Shown here: piece after piece, positions 27,777 to 39,040 of the stretch
Layout of the letters: every line of letters starts with the position of its first letter
Position numbering within the stretch: position 1 is the first letter of the stretch
Assembly (NCBI RefSeq): GCF_000473995.1
Contig: NC_022571.1
Location: 296,501-360,500 of the forward strand
Direction of reading: 5' to 3'
Source: Clostridium saccharobutylicum DSM 13864
GTDB lineage: Bacteria; Bacillota; Clostridia; Clostridiales; Clostridiaceae
DNA length: 64,000 bases
Made by a program: the position numbers and the translations under genes
The notes under the pieces: generated by a model
What the model was told of the DNA's origin: nothing
What the model saw: only the letters and a program-made list of their open reading frames with translations
Database searches by the model: none

Positions 27777-27885
27777 ATTCAAATTGCATGAACAGACGCT
27801 TATATTCCTACATGTACAAATGATCTAAATCTTGTGTATTTGTTAATATTTAGATACATGAATTTGTAAACGAGGAGGATATTAT
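27777..27885 (+). other. Possible decayed continuation of the adenylation domain
   Basis: In the same frame after the TGA at 27774-27776, the sequence reads IQIA, a second TGA, then TDAYIPTCTND and onward. The tail of A8 in intact enzymes is roughly G-x-R-I-E-L. A Gly codon changed to TGA would give this picture, but the likeness is short. Confidence 0.35.
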
Positions 27886-28059
27886 ATGAATAATTCACCT
27901 AAACATCAAAATGATAATTCAAAAATTGGAGCTTCTATTGGCATGCTTTTAGGTGTATGTTTTGGAACTATATTTAATAATGTCGGGATATATATGCTAA
28001 TAGGTTTTACATTAGGACTATTTTATGATGAGCATCAAGAGAAGAAGAGAAAAAAATAA
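27886..28059 (+). CDS. Small glycine-zipper membrane protein after the RiPP operon
   Basis: 57 residues, with GAGGAGG nine bases upstream of ATG. It starts MNNSPKHQNDNSKIGASIGM and has two hydrophobic helices (about residues 14-30 and 33-47) with Gly every four residues (IGASIGMLLGVCFG), then a very basic tail (EKKRKK). It resembles 9679-9858 in size and pattern. It lies 110 bp after the operon and could provide self-protection against the peptides or be unrelated; no family evidence was seen. Confidence 0.65.
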   Translation: MNNSPKHQNDNSKIGASIGMLLGVCFGTIFNNVGIYMLIGFTLGLFYDEHQEKKRKK

Positions 28060-28198
28060 TTTGAAGGTTAGTTATTATATAACTAAGTGAAGATATCTTG
28101 TGTTTATCAAAAGTTTACAGTAATCATATGAAAGAAACTTATACCAAAACAAGTTTTAGGGCTGTCGCATTAGCAGATTCAAAATCCGTAGCGATAGC

Positions 28199-28450
28199 TC
28201 ATTTTTTGCACTCAAGTGGAAACTTTTCCGACTATGGAAGAATGTCTTCAAGGAAATCAAGATTAGTATCTTCCATGCGCTTCGGAATTTCAGTAAGAAG
28301 CAATTCAAAATAATTGTAGGGTTTTAAATTATTTGATTTAGCTGTCTCTGCAATACTATAAATAACAGCACTAACTTTAGCATCATCAATTGTATTTATA
28401 ATATACTATATAAATATCTATAATAGTGCATTTTTGCTTGAATAATTTTA
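28199..28450 (-). pseudogene. IS66-type transposase, C-terminal remnant
   Basis: The minus strand reads DDAKVSAVIYSIAETAKSNN, LKPYNYFELLLTEIPKRMED, and LDFLEDILP followed by TAG (expected Trp), then SEKFPLECKK and stop. This is the classic end of IS66 TnpC-type transposases (AKANxLxPYxYLxxL, LLPW). Only the last 80 residues remain, with one nonsense codon. Confidence 0.75.
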
Positions 28451-28689
28451 CAGTTGAATAAAAAACAGATTTTTAGGCTATTTTTAATGAACCAAAAATT
28501 TCTTCTATAGGCGTACCGCTTGCGGCAGCTTCGTAAATATATATTACTTTGGATTTTTCTAAATCTTTCTTAGCAACTTTATATCCAGTATTAAAGTTAT
28601 GAGAATCATTGCAGTATATTGTGCAATAAGTATAATTTACTAACAGTATTATTAGACATCTATTAATATTTTTCTCAATTCTTACCTCT

Positions 28690-29469
28690 TACTTGATATC
28701 CATCTAGTCCTAAGTAAGTTTTGCAATCTCTAAAAAATGGTTCAATCGCCAAACGGTCGGTATATTGAGTTAAAATATCTAACGATACTAATGATTTCTC
28801 TAAGGAAATAAAAGTTTTCAATGCTCCATCTTTTTGAAAAACATCTTTAGGATAACTTAAAACAATAGAAACGTTTTTTCTATCTTTTAAGTTGCCAACA
28901 TAATTGTAAATATGGTATTGCTTATCTTTGACAGTGACAAGGTAAAAGTCTTCAATATTTAATAACGTAGCAAACTTATGAAGTTTTATTCCTAGTTTTT
29001 CATGGCCTTGTGGAAAAATAACTCTATTAGTTTTTAAAGCACCAATATAACTATAGCCAGCTTTTTCGGAAGCATTAAAAATATCTTTACAACTGTATCA
29101 ACTGTCAGCTAATACATAGCTTTTATTTTCAGGCTTAGGAAGTGTTGCAATTAACTTTTTAGTTAATTTGATTTTACTCATAAATTTTTTATCATAGATA
29201 TCAATTGAATATGGGAACACTAATCCGTCACACGATAGTAAAGAAACTAGTATTTGATGACCATATATATTCTTACCTTTTAAGTGAGAATTATGAAATG
29301 AACACTTTTCAATTGGATTCTTAGCTTTTGATGAGAGATTTGACTTTTCAGAAATAATGTCATTAACAATAAAGTATATTGGCTGTCTAGATTTTCTTGA
29401 TTTTGATATAATTGTGTTCTGAAACATTTGTGTATAGCTCCTTGTTGTCATTGTTGTGTGCAAACTCAA
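28690..29469 (-). pseudogene. DDE transposase (IS4/IS701-like), interrupted
   Basis: From the ATG at 29469 the minus strand encodes 123 residues including GKNIYGHQILVSLLSCDGLV and ENKSYVLADS, then TGA where a Trp codon is expected. Reading on, in-frame sequence continues with YSCKDIFNASEKAGYSYIG, DRLAIEPFFRDCKTYLGLDG and stops near 28690. Conserved Asp residues (LADS and others) and the late E-x(6)-K/R region fit a DDE transposase. The nonsense mutation and lost ends make it a relic. Confidence 0.7.
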
Positions 29470-30122
29470 TTATAATGAGGATTTATCATAAATGTTTTTT
29501 TATTTTATTCAATTGTAAAATTATTCAGGCATTTTAAAACTATTATAGTTTTAAAATGAAAATTGATGGATTTTGGAAGAGAAAAGCATAAAATATCCAG
29601 TTAATGTTAAAAATGAAATAGCATTAATATTTAATACAGATTCTATACTATTAATTTTACTATCTATCTTATGGATGAATGCTTGTCGTTTTTCACTATA
29701 ATCTGTTTTTTGTTCTCGTTTGCTATCTGCTAACTCAGCTTTACATCCATCTAAAAGTTCTTTCCTATGAAAGCAATTATTAAAGAAAACATTAAGATTT
29801 TTACAATTTTATTTTCATTCATAAAAATTCCCCTAGCTCAATAATGTTACTATAAATATAATATCATAAATAAAATGATTCAATAAAGTTATAATTGTAG
29901 TTTATAACTTCATTATTAGAAGACTAAAATTAAATGATTAAATAATGAAAAGTGATCGCTAACTTTAATTTTAAAATTAATATTTTATTGAAAATAGAAT
30001 TTCAGATGATTAAGGTAATGTTAAGACTTATATGTTAAATTTGGTTTAATAGGAAAGCGAATTGATAAAAAACTAAATACACTTTGCAAATATTAAAATA
30101 GGGTTATATAAGGAGAGTAAGT
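29470..30122. other. Gene-poor region before the chemoreceptor block
   Basis: On the minus strand near 29550-29820 there is a broken reading frame: an N-terminal membrane helix (MNENKIVKILMFSLIIAFIG) and, after a frameshift, SKREQKTDYSEKRQAFIHKI plus a second hydrophobic end. It may be a decayed small membrane protein. The rest is AT-rich promoter-like sequence for the chemoreceptor. Confidence 0.35.
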
Positions 30123-31838
30123 ATGAAATTTATAGGGGATTTATCTATTAAAATTAAGTTGATATTAGGTTTTATGTGCATTGCTTTATTAGTAGCAATA
30201 ACAGGCTTTTTTGGACACTATGGAATGACAAATATTCAGAATAATTCTCAGGAATTATATTCTAACAATTTTCAAGGAATCGATGAAGTACATTTAATAA
30301 AAGAAAATCTATTAGATGAAATATCAATAGTTCAAAACACAATTTTAGATAGCAATGTTACTAAAACTGAAGAAGCTATGAAGATAATTGATTCAACTCA
30401 ATCAAATAATAGTACATATATTGATTCGTATAGTAAAAGATCTATGTCGGATGATGAAAAAGAAACTTTTAATAATTTTCTTTCTTGTTTAAATAAATAT
30501 AGAACATCAAGAGATGAACTTTTAGATTTACTTAAAAAAGAAGAATATTCACAAGTTATAAGTAAAAGACTAGAGCTTATTCAAGCTAGGGATAGTATGT
30601 TTGAACAGCTTAGTAAATTAATTTCTATAAATCAGGACTTAGCAAAAGAAGCAAATGATAGCAATTTAATAAATTATAAGATGACAACTAATATAATGCA
30701 TATAACTTCGATAGTTAGTATTATTTTAGCAATTGTTATTGGATTAGTTTTATCATTATATATATCTAAGACAGTGAATAAAGGATTGCTATTTGCGGAG
30801 GCTCTAGGAAATGGGGATTTAACACATTCGATAGAAAGCAAAAATAATGATGAATTTGGAAAACTTATTAATGCATTAAATCATGCAAAGGAAAAGATGA
30901 AAATCTTGATTGAAAACATAATAGATCAAGCTCAAGGGGTAACAGCATCTAGTGAAGAATTATCGGCTACATTAGAAGAAATGTCTAGTAATTTTGAAAA
31001 TATAGATAAAAATACAGCAGATATAGTTGAAAATGTATTAGGAATAAATACAATAACTGAAGAATTAACTTTAACTATGGACGAAGTTAATTCAGGAATA
31101 GGACAGTTAGCTTCAAATTCAACTGAAAGCAGCCAACAATCAATAGAGATTAAGGAAAGAGCTACAGATATAAAAGAGAAAGGATTTGATTCTAAAAGGG
31201 CTGCTGATAAATTATATGAGGAGAAACAAAATAATATAGTTAATGCAATTGAGCAAGGGAAAGTAGTTAGTGAAATTGGAATAATTGCTAAATCTATTGC
31301 ATCAATAGCAGAACAAACAAATTTACTTGCATTAAATGCAGCAATTGAAGCGGCAAGGGCTGGGGAAAATGGAAAGGGATTTGCAGTTGTTGCAGATGAA
31401 GTGAAGGTATTAGCTGAGCAGTCATCAGAGTATGTAAAGAATATTCAGAATGTAATTTCAAATGTTAAAGCTACTTTTGATAATTTAGCAGGTAATTCAA
31501 AAGACATATTGAATTATATTGATAATAATGTGAAAAAAAATTATGACTTATTAGTTGATACAGGAGATAGATATGAAAAAGATGCTGTATTTATAAGTGA
31601 TTTATCACAAAACATTGCATCGATGAGTCAACAGTTAAATGCATCTACAGAAGAAATTTCAAATGTAGTACAAACTATTTCAAGCAATGTGAAAAATACT
31701 AAACATAATTCAGAAGAAATTTTAATTGGCATAGGAGAGACAAATAAAGCTATTGAACAAGTTGCTGTAGTAGCTCAACAACAAGCAATAACAGCTGAGA
31801 AACTAACACAACTGGTTTTGAATTTTAAAATACAATAA
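30123..31838 (+). CDS. Methyl-accepting chemotaxis protein with four-helix-bundle sensor
   Basis: 571 residues. Membrane helices at about 13-33 and 190-212 enclose a helical sensory domain of the 4HB type ([20 protein letters not shown]). A HAMP linker follows ([19 protein letters not shown]), then the cytoplasmic signalling domain with the conserved hairpin tip [20 protein letters not shown] and [19 protein letters not shown] near 400-440. It relays ligand state to CheA/CheW. AGGAGAG lies seven bases before ATG. The ligand is unknown. It is transcribed alone, with a terminator downstream. Confidence 0.93.
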   Translation: MKFIGDLSIKIKLILGFMCIALLVAITGFFGHYGMTNIQNNSQELYSNNFQGIDEVHLIKENLLDEISIVQNTILDSNVTKTEEAMKIIDSTQSNNSTYIDSYSKRSMSDDEKETFNNFLSCLNKYRTSRDELLDLLKKEEYSQVISKRLELIQARDSMFEQLSKLISINQDLAKEANDSNLINYKMTTNIMHITSIVSIILAIVIGLVLSLYISKTVNKGLLFAEALGNGDLTHSIESKNNDEFGKLINALNHAKEKMKILIENIIDQAQGVTASSEELSATLEEMSSNFENIDKNTADIVENVLGINTITEELTLTMDEVNSGIGQLASNSTESSQQSIEIKERATDIKEKGFDSKRAADKLYEEKQNNIVNAIEQGKVVSEIGIIAKSIASIAEQTNLLALNAAIEAARAGENGKGFAVVADEVKVLAEQSSEYVKNIQNVISNVKATFDNLAGNSKDILNYIDNNVKKNYDLLVDTGDRYEKDAVFISDLSQNIASMSQQLNASTEEISNVVQTISSNVKNTKHNSEEILIGIGETNKAIEQVAVVAQQQAITAEKLTQLVLNFKIQ

Positions 31839-31857
31839 ATTTGATATAAGAAATGAA

Positions 31858-31906
31858 GAAGTTAATGATTTTATAATCATTAATTATATTCATTTTTTAT
31901 TTTTGA
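31858..31906 (+). terminator. Terminator after the first chemoreceptor gene
   Basis: TTAATGATTTTATAATCATTAA is a near-perfect hairpin; after a few bases comes the T-rich tract CATTTTTTATTTTTG. Confidence 0.65.
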
Positions 31907-32107
31907 AAGAAATGATTGTTTATTAAAATTATATTAATTCATGTGATTTTTTTAAATTTCATCAAGAAAATACAATAATGTATATAAAGTTATTTAAAAT
32001 GAGTGCGATATAATAATAAATATATAAAATGTAAAATGTGGATAGTTAACTAAATAATGAAAAATATAACCATTGTAAAATAAATAATATTAAGGAGGAA
32101 CATTTGA

Positions 32108-34114
32108 ATGAAATTAGCAAAATTAAAATTTAATACTATTCGTAGTAAACTAATTATTAGTTTGGTAGCAATCTGTATAATACCATTAATTATAGCTGGA
32201 TTTATTTCATATAATCAATCAAAGTCAATACTTAATAATAAGCTAACACTTACAAGTACGCAAACACTTTCAGAAATAAATTATGGGTTATTAGATTACT
32301 TTCATGGGTTTACAAATACAGTATCTATGATTTCAAAAAATCCTTCAATTATAAATATTGAAGGAGATAATAACTCAGAAGTTATAATGAATGTATTAAA
32401 GAGCGTGCAGGATAGTGATAAGGATGTTATGGATATATATTATGGAACAGCATCAGGAAAATTTTATACATATCCTGACAACCCAATGCCTAGTGGATAT
32501 GATGCAACTACAAGAGTATGGTATAAGCAGGCATTAGAACATAAGGGTCAAGTTATAATAACACCAGTATATCAAGATGCTTCAACTGGAAAAAATGTTG
32601 TAGGAATTGCACAAACAGTAGAAAAGGATGGACAAGTAATTGGAGTTTTAGGATTAGATTGTGAATTATCTACACTTGCAGAAAGAATAGCTGCAAAGAA
32701 GATTGGTAATTCGGGTTATGTTTTTGTTTCTGATTTATCTGGAAATATTTTAGCTCATCCTGAAAAAGAGAGTATTAATACAGATGTATCAGATAAGTTA
32801 AGCATTTGGGATAAAGTAAAATCAGAAGATAGTGGATTTATTAATTATGAATTAAATGGAGTGAAAAAGTTTGGAGTGTACCAAACAAATGAATTAACAG
32901 GATGGAAGTTAGTCGCTACATTAGACGAAAGTGAATTATCTAATGATACAAAGTCGATATTACAAACAACTTTATTTATAATATTGGTGATGGGTTTGAT
33001 ATCAATATTAATGTCTCTAATATTAAGTAAGGGAATAGCTAATAATATAAAAAAATTAAAGGATGTATTTGCAAAAGCTTCAGAGGGAGATTTAACTGTA
33101 TCTATATCTGCGTCGACAAATGATGAATTTATGGATTTAGCTAATTCGTTTAATTCTATGATTGAAAATATGTCAGAACTTATGGATAGTGTTACAAAAT
33201 CATCTAAAGAAGTGTTAGAAACCTCATCAAATCTTGCAGGTATGTCACAAGAAGTAACTGCTTCCATAGGAGAAGTGGCAAAGGCAATTGAAGAAGTTTC
33301 AGAAGGTGCAACAAATCAATCTCAAAATGCTCAGAGCGGTGCATCAGAAATGAATGAATTATCAGATAGGTTAGATAAAATGAATGTAAATTCCAATGAA
33401 ATGGATGAACTTTCTAATAACACTAAGGATTTAGGTTCTAAAGGATTATCCATGATAGATATGTTGATAGAAAAATCAAACAAAACTAAAATAGCAACCA
33501 ATGAGGTTAATGAAATAGTTCAAGATATGAATGAAAGCACTAAAAAAATTAATACAATATCTGAGACTATTGCTGAGATAACAGAACAAACAGGTCTTCT
33601 ATCATTAAATGCAAGTATAGAATCTGCACGTGCTGGTGAAGCAGGAAAAGGGTTTGCAGTTGTAGCAGAAGAGATAAGAAAACTTGCAGAACAATCTAAG
33701 AATTCAACTGAGGAAATAAAGTTAATTATAACAAGTATACAAGAAAAGTCGAATACAGCAGTAAAGGCTATCAAATCTACTGAAAGTGTAGTAAATGAAC
33801 AAGATTTAGCAGTTGGACAAACTCAAATAATATTTAGCGAAATTCTTGATTCAATTTCAATAATGATTGATAAGGTTGAAGAGGTAAAGTTATCTATTGT
33901 TGATATAAATGAAAAGAAGCAAAGTACATTAATAGAAATTGAAAATATATCTTCAATATCTGAGGAGACTGCATCTGCATCGGAAGAAGTTACTGCTTCA
34001 ACTGAAGAAATAACTGCAGCTATGGATAAATTTGTAGAGTATGCGGATGGTCTTCAAGTATTAGCAGAAAGATTAGGATCAGAAATAGATAAATTTAAAA
34101 TCAACGAACATTAA
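32108..34114 (+). CDS. Methyl-accepting chemotaxis protein, dCache_1 sensor (copy 1)
   Basis: 668 residues. A membrane helix near 16-36 and another near 285-305 enclose a double-Cache sensor. The amino-acid-recognition pattern is present: RVWYKQA (Arg, Trp-Tyr), then PVYQDASTG and, on the last strand, GVLGLD. A HAMP domain and a signalling domain follow, with hairpin tip [20 protein letters not shown]. Its C-terminal half is nearly identical to that of the next gene, so the two arose by tandem duplication. AAGGAGG lies ten bases before ATG. Likely ligand: an amino acid, from the motif only. Confidence 0.93.
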   Translation: MKLAKLKFNTIRSKLIISLVAICIIPLIIAGFISYNQSKSILNNKLTLTSTQTLSEINYGLLDYFHGFTNTVSMISKNPSIINIEGDNNSEVIMNVLKSVQDSDKDVMDIYYGTASGKFYTYPDNPMPSGYDATTRVWYKQALEHKGQVIITPVYQDASTGKNVVGIAQTVEKDGQVIGVLGLDCELSTLAERIAAKKIGNSGYVFVSDLSGNILAHPEKESINTDVSDKLSIWDKVKSEDSGFINYELNGVKKFGVYQTNELTGWKLVATLDESELSNDTKSILQTTLFIILVMGLISILMSLILSKGIANNIKKLKDVFAKASEGDLTVSISASTNDEFMDLANSFNSMIENMSELMDSVTKSSKEVLETSSNLAGMSQEVTASIGEVAKAIEEVSEGATNQSQNAQSGASEMNELSDRLDKMNVNSNEMDELSNNTKDLGSKGLSMIDMLIEKSNKTKIATNEVNEIVQDMNESTKKINTISETIAEITEQTGLLSLNASIESARAGEAGKGFAVVAEEIRKLAEQSKNSTEEIKLIITSIQEKSNTAVKAIKSTESVVNEQDLAVGQTQIIFSEILDSISIMIDKVEEVKLSIVDINEKKQSTLIEIENISSISEETASASEEVTASTEEITAAMDKFVEYADGLQVLAERLGSEIDKFKINEH

Positions 34115-34269
34115 ACAAAATAGTAAAGAAAAATGTGATGTGTGTGTTTTAGGTAAGGAAGGATATCCTACTGATACAGCTTTGCAGAGAATATGTTAGT
34201 TAATATATTGAATTATTGTTGGTTTATTGTTCTCAATTAAAAGTCAATCAGTATATAGGCAATAATATG

Positions 34270-34313
34270 AAGGAATGTAGGAATCAAAAACCTAAATTCC
34301 TTTATTTTTTTTA
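34270..34313 (+). terminator. Terminator between the tandem chemoreceptors
   Basis: AAGGAATGTAGG pairs with CCTAAATTCCTT around a nine-base loop, followed by TATTTTTTTTATG. Confidence 0.8.
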
Positions 34314-34494
34314 TGTATATTAAACATAATTATAATTAAAATCAATACAAATACAAATGATTAGAGTTTGCTGTACGTTTGCATATAAAGGAGCTTTAGT
34401 TTTGTGCGATAATATAGTTAATATGTAGAATTTACAATAAGTTTGTTGTATTGGTATGACAAGAAACTAGTACTATTTAGAAAGAGGGAGTATA

Positions 34495-36495
34495 ATGCAA
34501 TTAAAAAAAATGAAGTTTAATAATATTCGAAGTAAATTGATTATCAGCCTGGTAGGAATTTGTATAATTCCATTAATTATTTTAGGTTATGGTTCTTATT
34601 TACAATCAAAATCAATACTAAGTCAAAAACTAGCAGTCACAAGTCAACAAACACTTTCGGAAGTAAATAACGGAATAGATAATTATTTTTATGGATTTGA
34701 AAATATGGTTACAATGTTAGCAACTAATTACGATGTTGTTAACAGTGATAACAGTATTAATGCTTCGTTTATACCAGGAGTGTTACAGAATGCAAAAGAA
34801 ATTGATAATGATATATTTAGTGCATATTTTGGAACGGCTGATGGTGGGTTTCAGATATATCCTAATAATAAAATGCCTGATGGATTTGATCCTAGAGAAA
34901 GAACTTGGTATAAACAAGCTTTGGACAACAAAGGTAAAGTAATAATAACACTACCATTTAAAGATGCACAAACAGGTAAAAATGTTGTATCTGTAGCAAG
35001 GACAGTGGAGAGAGATGGCAAAGTAATTGGCGTTTGTGCAATGAATGTTTCGTTGGAGACATTGACAGAAAAAATAAGTTCAAAGAAAATAGGAGATTCA
35101 GGATATGCATTTGTTTCTGATTTAGAAGGTAATATCATAGCGCATCCTCAAAAAGAGCTACTTGGAACAAATGAAGCTTCTAAATTATCAATTTGGAATG
35201 ATGTAAAATCATCAAATAATGGATTTGTAAACTATACTTATAATAATATTACTAAGTTTGCTGCATATCAAACCAATAGTACCACTGGATGGAAAGTAAT
35301 AACTACATTGAATGAGCAAGAAATATCTAAGGATACAAGATCAATATTATTTACAACATTAATCATAATATTAGTTATGGCAGTAATTTCAATCTTTATG
35401 TCTCTAATATTAAGTAAGGGAATAGCTAATAATCTAAAAAAATTAAAGGCTGTATTTGCAAAAGCTTCAGAGGGAGATTTAACTGTATCTATATCAGCAT
35501 CTACAAATGATGAATTTATGGATTTAGCTGATTCGTTTAATTCCATGATTCAAAATATATCAGAACTTATGAATAGTGTCACAAAATCATCTAAAGAAGT
35601 ATTGGAAACTTCATCGAATCTTGCAAGTATGTCAGAAGAAGTAACTGCTTCTATAGGAGAAGTGGCAAAGGCAATTGAAGAAGTTTCTGAAGGTGCAACA
35701 AATCAATCTCAAAATGCTCAAAATGGTGCATCAGAAATGAATGAATTATCAGATAGGTTAGATAAAATCAGTGTAAATTCTAATGAAATGGATAAGCTTT
35801 CTAATAACACTAAGGATTTAGGTTCTAAAGGATTATCTATGATAGATACGTTAATAGAAAAATCCAACAAAACTAAAATAGCAACCAATGAGGTTAATGA
35901 AATAGTTCAAGATATGAATGAAAGCACTAAAAAAATTAATACAATATCTGAGACTATTGCTGAAATAACAGAACAAACAGGTCTTTTATCATTAAACGCA
36001 AGTATAGAATCTGCACGTGCTGGTGAGGCAGGAAAAGGATTTGCTGTTGTAGCAGAAGAGATAGGAAAACTTGCAGAACAATCTAAGAATTCAACTGAGG
36101 AAATAAAGTTAATTATAGCAAATATACAAGAAAAGTCGGATACAGCAGTAAAGGCTATCAAATCTACTGAAAATGTAGTAAATGAACAAGATTTAGCAGT
36201 GGGACAAACTCAAATAATATTTAGCGAAATTCTTGATTCAATTTCAATAATGATTGATAAGGTTGAAGAGGTAAAGTTATCTATTGTTGACATAAATGAA
36301 AAGAAGCAAAGTACATTAATGGAAATTGAAAATATTTCTTCAATATCCGAGGAGACTGCATCCGCATCAGAAGAAGTTACTGCTTCAACAGAAGAAATAA
36401 CTGCAGCTATGGACAAATTTACAAAGTATGCAGATAGTCTTCAATTATTAGCAGAAAAGTTAGAGTCGGAAATAAATAAATTTAGGGTTGAGTAA
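34495..36495 (+). CDS. Methyl-accepting chemotaxis protein, dCache_1 sensor (copy 2)
   Basis: 666 residues, same plan as copy 1: membrane helices near 17-37 and 283-303, dCache_1 between, HAMP, then signalling domain with [20 protein letters not shown]. The sensor keeps RTWYKQA but has LPFKDAQTG where copy 1 has PVYQDASTG, and CAMNVSL where copy 1 has LGLDCEL; the Tyr and the last Asp of the amino-acid-binding motif are therefore replaced by Phe and Asn. It probably senses a different ligand or signals through another route. AGAGGGAG precedes ATG. Confidence 0.93.
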   Translation: MQLKKMKFNNIRSKLIISLVGICIIPLIILGYGSYLQSKSILSQKLAVTSQQTLSEVNNGIDNYFYGFENMVTMLATNYDVVNSDNSINASFIPGVLQNAKEIDNDIFSAYFGTADGGFQIYPNNKMPDGFDPRERTWYKQALDNKGKVIITLPFKDAQTGKNVVSVARTVERDGKVIGVCAMNVSLETLTEKISSKKIGDSGYAFVSDLEGNIIAHPQKELLGTNEASKLSIWNDVKSSNNGFVNYTYNNITKFAAYQTNSTTGWKVITTLNEQEISKDTRSILFTTLIIILVMAVISIFMSLILSKGIANNLKKLKAVFAKASEGDLTVSISASTNDEFMDLADSFNSMIQNISELMNSVTKSSKEVLETSSNLASMSEEVTASIGEVAKAIEEVSEGATNQSQNAQNGASEMNELSDRLDKISVNSNEMDKLSNNTKDLGSKGLSMIDTLIEKSNKTKIATNEVNEIVQDMNESTKKINTISETIAEITEQTGLLSLNASIESARAGEAGKGFAVVAEEIGKLAEQSKNSTEEIKLIIANIQEKSDTAVKAIKSTENVVNEQDLAVGQTQIIFSEILDSISIMIDKVEEVKLSIVDINEKKQSTLMEIENISSISEETASASEEVTASTEEITAAMDKFTKYADSLQLLAEKLESEINKFRVE

Positions 36496-36612
36496 AGTAT
36501 GATTATAAACAAAAATTAAAAAATAATTAAAGTTAACATTTCTCTAGAAAAGAATAAATTCTAAAAGAAAAAAGCATGTATATTATTTCTGCCTGATATG
36601 TGGCTTTATTAT

Positions 36613-36673
36613 ATAAAATTAATACCTGTAGATTAGAAATAAAAAATTATCTAAGCTACAGGTATTAATTTAT
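36613..36673 (+). terminator. Terminator-like hairpin after the chemoreceptor block
   Basis: AAAATTAATACCTGTAG pairs with CTACAGGTATTAATTT around a 25-base loop. Weak T-tract afterwards. Confidence 0.6.
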
Positions 36674-36734
36674 ATCTTTTATAGATATCTGATTTATAAA
36701 TCACACTTATGCTTTGAATTTATGTCCAAAAGTA

Positions 36735-36926
36735 GAAAGAGAGGTGATACATTTGTGTAGTGTTACCTCAAAAAATTTTGATAGCTATGCTTCTTAGATT
36801 GTAAGTTGTTCCGTATATGCTTGTTCACAGCATGTCTGTGAAGCAAGCATTGCGGGTACAACTTGCAGTCTTAGAAGCATCTATCAAAATTTTCAGTAGC
36901 CGAAACAAATGCATTACCTCTATTTC
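36735..36926. repeat. About 190-bp palindromic element, copy in the 36.8-kb intergenic region
   Basis: Outer arms at 36735-36756 and 36905-36926 match at 19 of 22 positions. Inner arms repeat: AAAATTTTGATAG with CTATCAAAATTTT, GCTTCTTAGA with TCTTAGAAGC, and CACAGCATGTCTGTG at the tip. Flanks of about 20-45 bp on both sides also match those of the 49-kb copy, including CGGTTATT and GATATCTATAAA on the right. Confidence 0.75.
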
Positions 36927-36971
36927 GGTTATTCACCACATGATCTATAGTTTGGATATCTATAAAGTATG

Positions 36972-37622
36972 TTATTTATAAATTATACTAACTATTACTT
37001 CAACAGTTTCTTTATATGAATTGAAAAGGTTGAATTTGTGTTCAAAATCAGAAGTTGTATAAGCATCGACAGCATTAGTATTTATACAATCATAATAATT
37101 AATACAAAGTAAATCACCAGTACAAATTTTAAAGTTCTCATCATCTATATTAGTTTCAAAAATTCCATTTAAGGGATAGAAACAAATAGCTACAAGATTT
37201 TTATCATTAGAAAGGTTATACTTAAAATTAAAATCATTTTCAGGTTTTATACTTATATGAGTTAACTCTCCATTATAATTTCTTTTTGTCATTAAATTAA
37301 AAACAGAACAAGTTCCCTTAGTTGCAGTATTCCAATCACCTAGAAAGCTGTCTTGTTCAAATGGCACAAGCGTTTTTGAATATTTATTTTCATGTGTAAG
37401 TATTACTCTTCCTTCAGTAACCATAAGATGTCTTGATACATTGGGTAAATTGGTAAATGTAGATTCTGGTATATCTATCCTAGCAAAGCCAAGCCTCCAT
37501 AAAAAATTTTTTTCGGCATAAGTTGACCCTAAAGGATAGGTTATTATTTCTGTTGCCATACCGCCAGACCAAAATGTTGGAGTGTAATCTTCTTTTTTTA
37601 TTAATTGTACACTATAGCTCAA
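36972..37622 (-). CDS. HutD/Ves family protein
   Basis: 216 residues. It fits the HutD/Ves cupin-like family: WSGGMATEIITYPLGS near residues 18-33 and WRLGFARIDIPESTFTNLPNVSRHLMVTEG near 42-72 are the typical conserved stretch (trade of sensor-like Arg, Phe-Ser-x-hPxxxR). Family members are small double-stranded beta-helix proteins linked in some bacteria to histidine utilisation or temperature regulation; the biochemical function is unknown. It is transcribed away from the FNT gene and no hut genes are nearby. AGGAGGAAT lies just before the start. Confidence 0.85.
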   Translation of the reverse strand: MSYSVQLIKKEDYTPTFWSGGMATEIITYPLGSTYAEKNFLWRLGFARIDIPESTFTNLPNVSRHLMVTEGRVILTHENKYSKTLVPFEQDSFLGDWNTATKGTCSVFNLMTKRNYNGELTHISIKPENDFNFKYNLSNDKNLVAICFYPLNGIFETNIDDENFKICTGDLLCINYYDCINTNAVDAYTTSDFEHKFNLFNSYKETVEVIVSIIYK

Positions 37623-37933
37623 ATCATTATTCCTCCATATAAAAAATATTGTTTTAATATATCTTACTACAAAAAAGAATCAAGTTATATTTAGAAATTA
37701 ATTTTTTATGAAATGTAATGAAAATCAAATATATTTTATAAAATAAATGATTATATTAATGAATGTAAATTAAGGGATAAATAAGAATTTATTGCGAATA
37801 GAAAAACACTTATTAGAGAAATCTATATTAAAGAAGTTATATTAATTGTAATTTTATAGCTGAATTTTTATGGGATTTTTTAACTAAGAAAGATGGTTTG
37901 ATTGTAATAAGTATTCAAACTAAGGAGGAAAAA

Positions 37934-38701
37934 ATGTATAGTAATGATATTTATACACTTAGTAAATTAGCAGAAAAAAAATATAAGCATGCAAGTGAAA
38001 AAACAGCGAAATATATTGGCAGAGCTATTGTGACTGGATTTTATGTAATTGTTGCAATAATACTTTCATATACAACAGGAGCAATACTTTATCCTAATTT
38101 TCCTGAGTTCTCGAAAATATTGGTAGCAGGGACATTTTCATTTGCTTTAGCGTTAATTGTTTTTTTAAGTGGAGAATTATTTACTGGAAATAATTTAATT
38201 ATGTGCGTAGCAATGTATGAGAAAAAAATTACATTTAAAATGGCACTTAAGGTTTGGATTTATAGCTATATAGGAAACTGTATAGGTTCAATTATATTAT
38301 CATATTTGTTTATAAAAAGTGGAGCATCATTTGCAGTGATTCAACATTATATTGAGCCAATCGCACATACAAAATTAGAACTGCCAATTTATCAATTGAT
38401 ATTAAGAGGAATCTTATGTAATTTTGTTGTTTGTTTAGGATATTTAACAGGTATAAAGATGCAAAGTGAAGGCGGAAAATTAGTAATGATGTTCTTCTGC
38501 GTATTTGCTTTTATAATTGCTGGATTTGAGCATAGTGTAGCTAATATGGGCGTATTTTCTATAGCATATTTTGCATTAGGAGGTTTGCCAATATTATTAA
38601 TTTTAAGAAATTTATTATGGGTAACGTTAGGAAACATTATAGGTGGAGGGGTATTGCTAGGATTAACATCTGTATTAATAAGTGTTGATGATAATAATTA
38701 G
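37934..38701 (+). CDS. Formate/nitrite transporter (FNT) family channel
   Basis: 255 residues, started at the ATG of MYSNDIYTL, which has AAGGAGG seven bases upstream. An earlier frame start 12 codons back lacks a ribosome site. Six membrane helices are visible, with the pore-lining repeats LSGELFTGNNLIM near 90 and FEHSVANMGVF near 200, the two FNT signature loops. FNT proteins pass formate, nitrite or hydrosulfide. In a fermenting clostridium formate or HS is plausible. It is monogenic; HutD-like protein is divergent upstream. Confidence 0.92.
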   Translation: MYSNDIYTLSKLAEKKYKHASEKTAKYIGRAIVTGFYVIVAIILSYTTGAILYPNFPEFSKILVAGTFSFALALIVFLSGELFTGNNLIMCVAMYEKKITFKMALKVWIYSYIGNCIGSIILSYLFIKSGASFAVIQHYIEPIAHTKLELPIYQLILRGILCNFVVCLGYLTGIKMQSEGGKLVMMFFCVFAFIIAGFEHSVANMGVFSIAYFALGGLPILLILRNLLWVTLGNIIGGGVLLGLTSVLISVDDNN

Positions 38702-38760
38702 GAATATTCGTTAAAATATTAGAAGTTAGATACATTCACATTATAAAATTATTGGATTAC

Positions 38761-38800
38761 AGGATATATTATTGAGTGAGAGATGATATATCCTATTTTT
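38761..38800 (+). terminator. Terminator after the FNT gene
   Basis: AGGATATAT (38761-38769) and ATATATCCT (38786-38794) form a stem, followed by ATTTTTATATG. Confidence 0.65.
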
Positions 38801-39040
38801 ATATGTATATACTGCTTTTAATTTTAGGTTAAATTACTGTTATTCATTCTCATACAAATTATTTTTTGTAACATAGATAGTTATTAATTTTATTGAGTTA
38901 TTGTTTACCCTAATCAAATAGAAAGATATAATTAATTTATATAGTGATAGTAAAATATAAGATACATAAGAAAACTATATTAATTTAAAAAAATATTATA
39001 TAAGAACTATTAATATATAATTTATATAGATGGTGAGTAA
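38801..39040. other. AT-rich intergenic region before a small hypothetical gene
   Basis: No coding sequence or structure recognised; it probably holds the promoter of the 39041-40057 gene pair. Confidence 0.5.

Noticed and set aside
28098..28313. 71-residue plus-strand ORF
   Set aside because: It is antisense to the IS66 C-terminal remnant.
32845..33774. Long minus-strand ORFs within the chemoreceptor genes
   Set aside because: They recur in both tandem copies as reverse images of conserved signalling-domain codons, and lack ribosome sites.
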